Source of the DNA: Halobacteriales archaeon
Lineage (GTDB): Archaea > Thermoplasmatota > SW-10-69-26 > JACQPN01 > JAIVGT01
Length of the DNA: 9,257 nt
Direction of reading: 5' to 3'
Assembly (NCBI GenBank): GCA_020201485.1
Contig: JAIVGT010000208.1
Location: 1 to 9,257, forward strand
Shown: piece by piece, positions 1-5,850 of the stretch
Position numbering within the stretch: the stretch's first letter is position 1
Layout: each line of letters starts with the position of its first letter
The notes under the pieces: model-generated
What the model saw: the letters and a program-made list of their open reading frames with translations, nothing else
What the model was told of the DNA's origin: nothing
The model's database searches: none
Program-made: the position numbers and the translations under genes

Positions 1-761
1 CCACAGGAGGGGGCATTCCAAGTAGCCAAGTCACTGGCTTGTCCATGGGTGCTGGAGCCCATACTCTGTTCGTCGCTCATGGGATTCATAATGGTCCCCA
101 GGTTCGGGTCTGGTGGGACCAGGATAGCGGGACCGACGCGCCGATTCTAGAAGTTTCCCTGACATCCGATCCAAATGCAACACAGTTCGCGCTTGAGATA
201 TCCGGAGGCAACTCCGTCTGTCATGGAATTACTGAGGTCGAGGCGGGAGTGCCCAACGGTGGCGGTGGCACGTTCGAGTATGACTGGACGTGTGATGGCG
301 GAACCTGCAGCATGTCGCGTACGAACGGCCTCTCGCTCTGCGTTTCTTCCGCGCCCCTGGTCGCCAGGTGGCAGGGAGCAACCATTGATGGGTCGTACCA
401 ATTCCGCTGGAATCCAGCCAACGCGGGTTCCAACGCCTACATGAAGGTCATTCTACGTGCTGATGCGGCGACTGGCCACCGTCACACGGTGACCTTCAAC
501 TTCCTGAAGAATTTAATCACAATCGATGAAACGGGGCTTCTCCTCGGAAACAGCGGCCCCTTCACCTTTGCAAATCAACAATACCTCGTCACAATCATTC
601 ATCGTGTTGACATTACGGAAGTTCCTTCCATCAGTGTCTCTGTCGACGGTCAGAACGTCGTCAGCACCAACTACGCACTTGGTGAGACGGCGTCAGCCTT
701 CGCCTTAGAAGCGACGGGTTCGAATTGCCAAAAGATTGCAACTCTTGTCGCCCCGAGCTAG
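1..761 (+). CDS. Unrecognised protein, probably exported, 5' end cut by window
   Basis: I do not recognise this protein. The frame is open from base 3 to the TAG at 759-761, so the gene very probably starts upstream of the window; the in-frame TTG at 39 is unlikely to be the true start. About 252 codons are visible. The product is rich in Gly, Ser, Thr, Asn and Val, with alternating hydrophobic and polar stretches that suggest beta strands. It carries five or more cysteines, including a CDGGTC motif and a Cys near the C-terminus (GSNCQK), and one N-A-T sequon. This pattern fits a secreted, disulfide-stabilised beta-rich domain, but the N-terminus that would prove export is missing. GC is about 50% here (30 of 60 bases in 601-660), far below the genes downstream of 1360, so the gene may be transferred or part of a variable region. 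It ends 86 bp before another exported-protein gene on the same strand. Confidence 0.7.
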   Translation, partial: TGGGIPSSQVTGLSMGAGAHTLFVAHGIHNGPQVRVWWDQDSGTDAPILEVSLTSDPNATQFALEISGGNSVCHGITEVEAGVPNGGGGTFEYDWTCDGGTCSMSRTNGLSLCVSSAPLVARWQGATIDGSYQFRWNPANAGSNAYMKVILRADAATGHRHTVTFNFLKNLITIDETGLLLGNSGPFTFANQQYLVTIIHRVDITEVPSISVSVDGQNVVSTNYALGETASAFALEATGSNCQKIATLVAPS

Positions 762-818
762 CCCTGCTGGGCAGAAGATTCTAGCACTCCGCCTAGGCTT
801 CACAGAGGATAGCAACTT

Positions 819-828
819 CTTTAGCATA
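819..828 (+). promoter_or_regulatory. Candidate archaeal TATA box for the gene at 848
   Basis: The sequence CTTTAGCATA lies with its centre about 25 bases before the ATG at 848. That is the spacing expected between an archaeal TATA box and the start of a leaderless transcript. No Shine-Dalgarno sequence precedes this ATG, which agrees with a leaderless mRNA. The rest of the 86-bp gap (762-847) shows nothing else that I recognise. Confidence 0.5.
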
Positions 829-847
829 GGAGCCCGTTTCCCCGTGG

Positions 848-1360
848 ATGCGCCCGCGCCTGGTGAGACTGGTGCTCGCTCTTTCGCTTCTCATGCTTCC
901 GGCAGCGGCAAGTCCTGCAAACGCGGAGCCATGCAACCCTGATCCAATTGGTCGCTGTGGCGCGTACGATCGCGAAAACACCATTTTCTGCTTCGACACG
1001 CAGATTTATGCACGGACGCACCGGTACGTTTCTGGAACCGAGAGTCAAGTCGTTGTTGTGGGGACTTCCGCTCTTCCGCCGCTTCCGCTTCAATTGCCGG
1101 TTATTGGCGGTGCTGACCTTGACGAAAAGTATCGCGAGGCAAATGTCTTATATCTTCGGCTCGGGCCTCCTCAACAGTTCTTAGGGGATCCGTACAATTC
1201 CGACCTGCCAACGAAGAGCGTCTGGAAGGAATCAAACAGCATTCCCGGCCTTCAACTGAAGTCGGTTACATGTGCGACCTTCACGTGGTTTGCTGATTGC
1301 CGGTCGTGGATGGGGCCTTACGGGGAGCACCCCGTGGATTCCGACACGATGGTCGTCTAG
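848..1360 (+). CDS. Secreted cysteine-containing protein of unknown function
   Basis: This is a 170-residue protein I do not recognise. Residues 1-26 form a clear Sec signal peptide: Arg residues at 2, 4 and 7, a Leu-rich core (residues 8-17), and a likely cut after Ala26 in the ANA motif. The mature part has five cysteines (29, 37, 48, 142, 151). Three cluster at the new N-terminus and two near the C-terminus, which suggests disulfides outside the cell. The middle (about 65-105) contains hydrophobic beta-like runs and a Pro/Leu-rich stretch. The ATG at 848 is supported by the signal peptide beginning right there and by a TATA-like box 25 bases upstream. GC is low for the window (28 of 60 bases in 1141-1200), as in the preceding gene. 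The TAG stop overlaps the stop of the convergent BtuF-like gene within a CTAG at 1357-1360. Confidence 0.8.
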   Translation: MRPRLVRLVLALSLLMLPAAASPANAEPCNPDPIGRCGAYDRENTIFCFDTQIYARTHRYVSGTESQVVVVGTSALPPLPLQLPVIGGADLDEKYREANVLYLRLGPPQQFLGDPYNSDLPTKSVWKESNSIPGLQLKSVTCATFTWFADCRSWMGPYGEHPVDSDTMVV

Positions 1361-2121
1361 CCGCGCAGCGCCTTCTCCAGCACTTCCACGCCCTCGACCA
1401 GCCGCGGCCCCGGCCGGCCGAACAATCCCTCGTCGAGGCCCGTGACCTTGCGCGCCTGCACCGCGCGCAGCTTGTCCCATCCCGGCCGCGCATACACGCG
1501 CGCCGGGTCCTGCTTGCGCTGCAGCGTGCCGCACCAGCAAAGCAGCACGTGGTCCGGGTCCTGCGCGAAGACCTCCTGCTCCTCGATGGGCGCGCTCTCC
1601 CCCGGCCGCGCCGCGAACACGTTCTCCGCGTTCACCGCCGCGCACATGCCGTTGAACCAGGAATCGCGCGTGGGCGTGATGAGGGGCCTCGGCCACCATT
1701 CGAGGAAGACGCGCAGCCTCGGCAGGCCGGCGTTGCGCTCCCGCACCGCCGCGATGCGCGCGTGCATGTCGCGGATGAGGATCTCCGCCCTGCGCTCCGT
1801 GCCCGTCGCCTTCGCCACGGCGCGGATGTCCCCGTCGACCTCGGGCAGCAGCTTGCCCTTCAGCACGAGCGTCGGCAGCTTGCGCTCCTCGAGCCGGCGC
1901 ACGACCTGCTCCATGCCCGGCACGCTGAGCGAGGCCACGACCAGGTCAGGCCGCAGCGCGGCGACCTTGTCCGCGTCGATGTGCAGGTCGAGCCCGACGC
2001 GCGGCTTGCCCTGGACCTCGGGCGGCCAGTCGGAGCAGTCGTCGATGCCGACGAGCTGCTCCCCCAGGCCCAGCGCCCACAGGATCTCCGTGTTCGAGGG
2101 GCACACGCTGACGATGCGCAT
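1357..2121 (-). CDS. btuF: BtuF-like cobalamin-binding protein
   Basis: This 254-residue protein belongs to the helical-backbone periplasmic-binding family of vitamin B12 and metal-chelate receptors (COG0614, type III solute-binding fold). Diagnostic segments are RIVSVCPSNTEILWALGLG at residues 2-20, the DDCSDWP motif near 27-33, the ALRPDLVV stretch at 55-62, the hydrophobic FLEWWPRPLITP at 139-150, the DPDHVLL segment at 188-194, and the C-terminal LFGRPGPRLVEGVEVL at 233-248. Family members bind cobalamin or corrinoids, usually to hand them to a BtuCD importer, but no permease or ATPase gene is visible here. There is no signal peptide: the fold begins at Met1, as in many family members annotated only as cobalamin-binding protein, so this copy may act in the cytoplasm. 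Five cysteines (7, 29, 160, 195, 197) also fit a cytoplasmic protein. The ATG at 2121 was chosen because homology begins there; the frame stays open far upstream only because of high GC. Confidence 0.87.
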   Translation of the reverse strand: MRIVSVCPSNTEILWALGLGEQLVGIDDCSDWPPEVQGKPRVGLDLHIDADKVAALRPDLVVASLSVPGMEQVVRRLEERKLPTLVLKGKLLPEVDGDIRAVAKATGTERRAEILIRDMHARIAAVRERNAGLPRLRVFLEWWPRPLITPTRDSWFNGMCAAVNAENVFAARPGESAPIEEQEVFAQDPDHVLLCWCGTLQRKQDPARVYARPGWDKLRAVQARKVTGLDEGLFGRPGPRLVEGVEVLEKALRG

Positions 2122-2146
2122 CGGCGCCTGTCCAAGGCGGGGCCCG

Positions 2147-2155
2147 GGCATAAGG
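2147..2155 (-). promoter_or_regulatory. Candidate TATA-like box for the btuF-like gene
   Basis: Read on the minus strand this is CCTTATGCC, the only AT-rich spot in a very GC-rich 102-bp divergent gap. Its centre is about 30 bases upstream of the ATG at 2121, so the transcript would have a leader of only a few bases. It closely resembles CCTTTTGCC upstream of the gene at 3549. No cobalamin riboswitch-like structure was seen, and there is little space for one. Confidence 0.4.
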
Positions 2156-2212
2156 CCATGCTCCCAGGACGGGGGATTTCCCCGCGCGCAATCCTCAAAG
2201 GCCAAGGGCGCA

Positions 2213-2219
2213 GAGGGAG
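2213..2219 (+). promoter_or_regulatory. Possible Shine-Dalgarno for the GTG start at 2224
   Basis: GAGGGAG ends 4 bases before the GTG at 2224 and could pair with the pyrimidine-rich 3' end of 16S rRNA. It supports 2224 over the in-frame ATG at 2158, which has no such sequence and would add a tail unlike the rest of the protein. The match is short and the region purine-rich by chance, so support is modest. Confidence 0.35.
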
Positions 2220-2223
2220 CGCC

Positions 2224-3051
2224 GTGGTGGCCGCTCCGCCGGGCAGCGCAGCCGATGCGGACTGGGTCCTGCACCGCGCAGCCAGCCGGCTCGGCCCCTG
2301 GGTCGCGTGGAGCGCCACGGCCCACACCCTCGTCCTGGGCAGCGCCTTCGCCTCCGCCCTCGTCCTCATGGCCGGGCCGTTCGCGAGCCCGTCCGGGGTG
2401 AGCGCGGCCCTGCGGCCGGTGCTGGTCGCGGTCGCGGTCGGGGCCTACGTGCCGCTCCTGCTCCTCGCGCTCCTGCACCAGCGCCGGCGCGTGCGCGACA
2501 TCGCCATCGACCCGGCCGGCCTCACGCTGCGCGTGGGCAAGGCCGAGCACCGCATCGCCTTCACCGCCCTCGCCCGGGTGCGCACCCGAGCCGAGCCCGT
2601 CTTCGGGCACCGCGAGGCGGGACGCTTCGGCGGCTTCATCGCCTCCCTCGAGCTCATCGAGGCCTCGGGGAGGCGCTGGGAGTTCGCGGCGAGGGACATC
2701 GACGACCTGCTCGCGGTCCTGGCTTGGCTCCAGGTGCTCGCGCCGCCGGAAGCTGTGCCCCTCCCGCCGAGCGTGCTCGCGGCGAAGCACGGCGCGGACG
2801 ACGCGACGCGCAGCGCCGAGCGCTGGCTGTTCGCGGCCCTGGGCGCGGCGGGGCTGTGCATGCTGCTGCAAGCGGTGCGCCTGGCGAAGATGGGCCCGAG
2901 CCTGGAGCCGAGCGCGCTGCTCGCGGTGAGCGTCCTCGCCATGGCCATCGCGTCCGCCCTGTACCTGGTGAGCTACCGCGCGCAGGTGGATGCCGGCCGC
3001 ATGTGGCTCCTGGCCCGCGGCCTGAACACCGGGCCGCCGGCCGCGGCGTGA
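2224..3051 (+). CDS. Four-helix membrane protein with a PH-like cytoplasmic domain
   Basis: This is a 275-residue integral membrane protein of unknown function. Hydrophobic helices are predicted at about residues 27-52, 64-85, 201-221 and 230-250, so the protein has two hairpins of two helices. The soluble segment between them (about 88-172) begins after the positive patch HQRRRVRD, which places it in the cytoplasm. It has the strand pattern IDPAGLTLRVG, HRIAFTALARVRT, then SLELIEASGRRWEFAA followed by an amphipathic helix. This resembles the bacterial PH-like domains found in small membrane proteins, but I infer that from pattern only. The GTG at 2224 is chosen for its upstream purine-rich site and because the acidic N-terminal tail then leads directly into helix 1; 2227 is an equally possible GTG, and an ATG lies at 2158. 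GC3 is very high, as expected for real coding DNA here. It is divergent from the btuF-like gene and stops 3 bp before the 3' end of tRNA-Pro on the other strand. Confidence 0.8.
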   Translation: MVAAPPGSAADADWVLHRAASRLGPWVAWSATAHTLVLGSAFASALVLMAGPFASPSGVSAALRPVLVAVAVGAYVPLLLLALLHQRRRVRDIAIDPAGLTLRVGKAEHRIAFTALARVRTRAEPVFGHREAGRFGGFIASLELIEASGRRWEFAARDIDDLLAVLAWLQVLAPPEAVPLPPSVLAAKHGADDATRSAERWLFAALGAAGLCMLLQAVRLAKMGPSLEPSALLAVSVLAMAIASALYLVSYRAQVDAGRMWLLARGLNTGPPAAA

Positions 3052-3054
3052 CGA

Positions 3055-3127
3055 TGGGCGCGCGCGGATTTGAACCGCGGTCTAAGGCTCCCGAAGCCCC
3101 AAGGATACCAGGCTACCCCACGCGCCC
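3055..3127 (-). tRNA. tRNA-Pro (anticodon CGG)
   Basis: On the minus strand a full cloverleaf can be drawn. The acceptor GGGCGCG pairs with CGCGCCC, followed by discriminator A73. The D arm contains AGCCTGGTA. The anticodon stem GGGGC pairs with GCCTT, with two G-U pairs at its outer end. The loop is TTCGGGA, giving anticodon CGG, which reads CCG proline codons. The T stem CGCGG pairs with CCGCG around the loop TTCAAAT. Intron: none. The CCA end is not encoded (TCG follows), so it must be added by the CCA-adding enzyme, as is usual in archaea. The gene may share a transcript with the small gene that ends 68 bp upstream at 3196, since no obvious TATA box sits directly before the tRNA. Confidence 0.93.
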
Positions 3128-3132
3128 GTGGT

Positions 3133-3149
3133 CCGGCCGGAACGGCCGG
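3133..3149. repeat. Perfect 7-bp hairpin upstream of tRNA-Pro
   Basis: CCGGCCG and CGGCCGG are separated by the triplet GAA, giving a strong GC hairpin 5 bp outside the tRNA 5' end, in the 68-bp gap to the small gene at 3196. It could help pre-tRNA processing or separate the two units. No T-run follows on the minus strand, so it is not a classical intrinsic terminator. Related GGCCGG inverted repeats occur at 5857-5873. Confidence 0.5.
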
Positions 3150-3195
3150 GGGCGCGGGCATCCGCCTTCCTGCACATCAACCTATCGCGGAGCGC

Positions 3196-3549
3196 TCAGC
3201 CGGTGCGCTCGCGCTCCTCGGTCTTCTTCGGCGGGATGCGCTGGCCCTCCTCGGCGAGGTGCGCCGTGTTGCGCACCGGGACGCGCTCGCCCTCCGTCTG
3301 GCGCTCGAAGGTCGGCTGCTCCGGCGTTGGCTCGCCCTTGCGTTCCTGCGTCGTCTGCGAGGCCCAGCCGCTGCCCTCGCGCTGGCGCTCCGTGCTCAGC
3401 TCCTGCTCGCGCAGCAGCTCCTCCTTGCCCGGCGTGCCCGTCACGCCGCTGCTCGTGCCGCTCGTCTCGCGGTTCGTGTCGCTGCGCGGCTCCTCGGCCC
3501 GCGGCTCGGTCTTGCGCGCGCGCTCGGGGGGTGTGTTCGGGGTCGGCAT
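3196..3549 (-). CDS. Small, highly charged, probably disordered protein
   Basis: This 117-residue protein is not recognised. It is made almost entirely of Glu, Arg, Lys, Gln, Thr, Pro, Gly and Ser, with one Trp (62), one Phe (81) and no Cys, so it cannot form a normal hydrophobic core. It has no signal peptide or membrane segment. Two charged segments flank the Trp: GKEELLREQELSTERQRE (41-58), which could form a helix, and TTQERKGEPTPEQPTFERQ (66-84). The overall character resembles hydrophilins and stress-protective disordered proteins, which is only a compositional analogy. Nearly every codon in 41-58 ends in G or C, as in neighbouring real genes. The ATG at 3549 is preferred over the upstream in-frame ATG at 3618 because a CCTTTTGCC box lies 27 bases upstream of 3549. 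The gene is divergent from enolase across about 100 bp. Confidence 0.6.
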   Translation of the reverse strand: MPTPNTPPERARKTEPRAEEPRSDTNRETSGTSSGVTGTPGKEELLREQELSTERQREGSGWASQTTQERKGEPTPEQPTFERQTEGERVPVRNTAHLAEEGQRIPPKKTEERERTG

Positions 3550-3571
3550 GCGCCGTGCTCTGAGCTTGGGC

Positions 3572-3580
3572 GGCAAAAGG
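3572..3580 (-). promoter_or_regulatory. Candidate TATA-like box for the gene starting at 3549
   Basis: On the minus strand the sequence is CCTTTTGCC, centred about 27 bases before the ATG at 3549, the classical archaeal spacing for a leaderless transcript. It matches CCTTATGCC before the btuF-like gene at 8 of 9 positions and partly matches CGCTTTGCC before the gene at 7630. In the opposite direction, no equally clear box was found for enolase; the least GC-rich stretch there is about 3616-3626. Confidence 0.4.
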
Positions 3581-3650
3581 CTGCCTGGGAGCACGCGACG
3601 AACGTCCGTGGCGCACAACCTTCATTCGCCCGCTCAGCCGTGCGCGCCCC

Positions 3651-4910
3651 ATGACCCTCATCGCCGACGTCGCCGTGCGGCGCATCCTCGACAGCCGGGG
3701 CAAGCCCACCGTGGAGGCCGAGGTGCTCACCGAGCAGGGCTTCGGTCGTGCCGCCGCGCCGAGCGGGGCGAGCACGGGGAAGCACGAGGTCGCCGCCTGG
3801 CCGGAGGGCGGCGTGCAGGCCAGCCTGTCCGCGGCGCGGACCACGGTCATCCCGGCGCTCATCGGCATGGACGCCGCGGACCAGCGGGGCATCGACGCCG
3901 AGCTGGAGCGCCTCGACGGCACGCCCAACTTCCGCATCCTGGGCGGGAACCTCGCCGTCGCCATCAGCCTCGCCTGCGCGCGCGCCGCGGCGAACGACCT
4001 GGCCATGCCGCTGCACCGGCACCTCGGCGGCGCGTTCCCGCAGGTGCGCTGCCGGCCGTTCGGCAACGTCCTCGGCGGCGGGGCGCACGCCATCGGCGGG
4101 ACGAGCATCCAGGAGTTCATGGCGGTCAGCCTCGCGCCGACGTGCACGGAGGCCGTGCTCGCGAACGCCGAGGTGCACGCCGCCGTGGGGAAGATGCTGA
4201 AGGAGAAGCTGCCCGGCATCGCCATCGGCAAGGGCGACGAGGGCGCGTGGGTGGCGCCCATCGAGGACGAGGAGGCGCTGCACGTCGTGGCGCGCGCGTG
4301 CGAGGAGGTCGCGGGCGAGCGCAGGTTCCCCGTGCGCGTCGCGCTCGACGTGGCGGCGACGGAGCTGTGGACGGGCAAGGCCTACAAGTACCGCAAGCAG
4401 CAGCGCAGCCCGAAGCAGCAGGTGGACCTCATGGCGAAGCTCGCCGGGGACGTGGGCATGTTCAGCATCGAGGACCCGTTCCACGAGGAGGCCTTCGAGG
4501 ACTTCGCCGCGCTCACCGACCGCATCGGCCAGGACACGCTCGTCGTCACGGACGACCTGACCGTGACGAACCCGGAGCGGCTGGCGAAGGCCATCGAGAT
4601 GGAGGCGGGCAACGCCATCCTCGTGAAGGTGAACCAAATCGGCACGCTGAGCCGGACCGTGGACACCATCCGCATGGCGCACGCCGCCGGCTGGGCCACC
4701 ATCGTGAGCCACCGGAGCGGCGAGACGCCCGACGACACCATCGCGCACCTCGCGGTCGCGTTCGGCAGCCTGGGCATCAAGACGGGGGCCGTGGGCGGCG
4801 AGCGCATCGCCAAGCTCAACGAGCTCATCCGCATCGAGGAGCAGGTCGAGGGCGCGCCGCCCGAGGCCGAGCCGGCCCCGCTCCCGAGCAAGCCGAAGCG
4901 CAAGGGCTGA
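3651..4910 (+). CDS. eno: Enolase (phosphopyruvate hydratase), archaeal type
   Basis: Enolase interconverts 2-phosphoglycerate and phosphoenolpyruvate in glycolysis and gluconeogenesis, in the cytoplasm, using Mg2+. The 419-residue length is normal. The substrate loop SGASTGKHE is at residues 38-46. The GGGAHAIGGTSIQEF segment (142-156) supplies His146 and Glu155, and GDEG (195-198) supplies Glu197. Metal-binding carboxylates are Asp233 (ALDVAA), Glu274 (IEDPF) and Asp301 (TDDLTVTNP). The catalytic Lys is Lys326 in VKVNQIGTL, followed by SHRSGET (353-359) and Lys377 in IKTGAVGGERIAKLNELIRIEE. The opening RILDSRGKPTVEAEV and the GTPNF-x-x-LGGNLAVAISLA region are typical of archaeal enolases. 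Unusual points are GGTS where most enolases have GNAL, and a short Pro/Ala/Lys-rich tail after residue 400. The ATG at 3651 matches the usual N-terminus. It is the lead gene of a same-strand run: the next start is 51 bp after its stop. Confidence 0.97.
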   Translation: MTLIADVAVRRILDSRGKPTVEAEVLTEQGFGRAAAPSGASTGKHEVAAWPEGGVQASLSAARTTVIPALIGMDAADQRGIDAELERLDGTPNFRILGGNLAVAISLACARAAANDLAMPLHRHLGGAFPQVRCRPFGNVLGGGAHAIGGTSIQEFMAVSLAPTCTEAVLANAEVHAAVGKMLKEKLPGIAIGKGDEGAWVAPIEDEEALHVVARACEEVAGERRFPVRVALDVAATELWTGKAYKYRKQQRSPKQQVDLMAKLAGDVGMFSIEDPFHEEAFEDFAALTDRIGQDTLVVTDDLTVTNPERLAKAIEMEAGNAILVKVNQIGTLSRTVDTIRMAHAAGWATIVSHRSGETPDDTIAHLAVAFGSLGIKTGAVGGERIAKLNELIRIEEQVEGAPPEAEPAPLPSKPKRKG

Positions 4911-4961
4911 GCGCGGAGCCTGTCCCAGCAAGCCCATCCCCGTGCATGCCAAGGCCGATGC

Positions 4962-5825
4962 GTGCTCGCCTGGCGCTGCCTGCTTGTCGCGCTGCTCGCG
5001 ACCCTCGGCGCAGGCTCGGCGGTCGCGGGCGGCGGCCATGGGCACGGGGCTCCCGACGGCGGGCACGGCGGAGGCGACGGCAACAGCACCGAGCCGCAGA
5101 ACGCGACGGAGCCGGAGCCCGACCCGCTGCCGAACGCGACCGGGCCGAACGGCACGGAGCCGACCGAGCCGAACGGGACAGAGCCCGCAGCCCCGACGAA
5201 CGCCACCGAGCCCGGGAACGGCACCGCGCCCGGCAATGCGACCGAGCCGGTGGGCGAGCCGAACGCGACGGAGCCGAACGCCACGGAGCCCAACGCCACG
5301 GAGCCGAACGCGACGGAGCCGAACGGGACGCTCCCGAACGCGACGGAGCCGGGGAACGCGACCGCGCCGCCGAACGCGACGCAGGGCAACACGAGCGCGA
5401 CGGACGTGAACAGCACGGCTCCGAACGCGACCGCGCCTCCGCCGCCCAGCCCGCCGCCACCGCGCCGCGTGCCACGCAGCGGTCCACCGCCGGAGCCCGA
5501 GCCGCTCCCCCCTCCACCACCGGAGCCGAGGACCGTGCCCGCGCCGCGCCGCGACCCCGCGCCCGCCATCTACGACCTGCCGGACGTGCCCCTGCCGCCC
5601 GCCATCGTCATCCCGGTCGCGCAGGTCCTCGACATCCCGAGCCTGCTGCACCCGACGCTCCCGCACGCCACGCACCCCGCGGCCATCGCGCCGCCGCACG
5701 TCGCGCCCTCGCTCGCCGCCGCCTTCGGGCAGAACCTCGTGAGCGCCGGCCGGCAGCTGTTGGTCCTCGGCGGCACCGCGCTCGCCGTGGCCCTGCTCCT
5801 CGCCAGGCTCGGCCGCAAGCCGTGA
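4962..5825 (+). CDS. Secreted sequon-rich, proline-rich, membrane-anchored protein
   Basis: This 287-residue protein is not a recognised family but has a clear architecture. Residues 1-22 are a Sec signal peptide with core CLLVALLATLGAG and a cut near AVA|GG. Residues 23-40 are Gly/His/Asp-rich with GHGHG. Residues 41-157 contain 19 N-x-S/T sequons, none with Pro in the middle, including four consecutive NATEP repeats at 101-120; the rest of the protein has none. Residues 159-213 are proline-rich with PPPP runs, an extended rod. A Pro/His/Ala-rich segment follows to about 258, then a transmembrane helix (265-281) and the short positive tail ARLGRKP. This predicts an outward-facing, heavily N-glycosylated stalk anchored in the membrane. 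The start is the GTG at 4962, since no ATG exists in frame before the signal peptide and no Shine-Dalgarno is seen. It lies 51 bp after enolase and may be co-transcribed with it. Confidence 0.8.
   Translation: MLAWRCLLVALLATLGAGSAVAGGGHGHGAPDGGHGGGDGNSTEPQNATEPEPDPLPNATGPNGTEPTEPNGTEPAAPTNATEPGNGTAPGNATEPVGEPNATEPNATEPNATEPNATEPNGTLPNATEPGNATAPPNATQGNTSATDVNSTAPNATAPPPPSPPPPRRVPRSGPPPEPEPLPPPPPEPRTVPAPRRDPAPAIYDLPDVPLPPAIVIPVAQVLDIPSLLHPTLPHATHPAAIAPPHVAPSLAAAFGQNLVSAGRQLLVLGGTALAVALLLARLGRKP
5262..5321 (+). repeat. 15-bp tandem repeat encoding NATEP, four copies
   Basis: Four adjacent 15-base units each encode Asn-Ala-Thr-Glu-Pro. They differ only at silent sites (Ala GCG or GCC, Pro CCG or CCC), so the peptide is more conserved than the DNA. 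Degenerate copies continue on both sides, for example NGTLP and NATEPG after the block. The repeat sits in the middle of the sequon-rich stalk. Confidence 0.85.
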
Positions 5826-5850
5826 CGGCCAGGCTCGGAAGGCAAAGGCC

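Noticed and set aside
39..41. TTG at 39 as the start of the first gene
   Set aside because: The frame is open back to the window edge, no Shine-Dalgarno or TATA box is suitably placed, and no signal peptide follows.
1297..2223. Upstream extension of the membrane protein frame to 1297 or to the ATG at 2158
   Set aside because: It lies antisense to the well-supported btuF-like gene, and the added residues are low-complexity. The GTG at 2224 has a better upstream context.
2122..2223. Cobalamin riboswitch upstream of the btuF-like gene
   Set aside because: The whole divergent gap is only 102 bp and the likely transcript start is within about 5 bases of the ATG. No B12-box-like sequence is seen.
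3055..3127. Archaeal intron in the tRNA
   Set aside because: The anticodon arm is continuous with a normal 7-base loop and the total length is a standard 73 bases.
3128..3150. Intrinsic terminator made by the hairpin at 3133-3149
   Set aside because: No T-run follows the stem on either strand.
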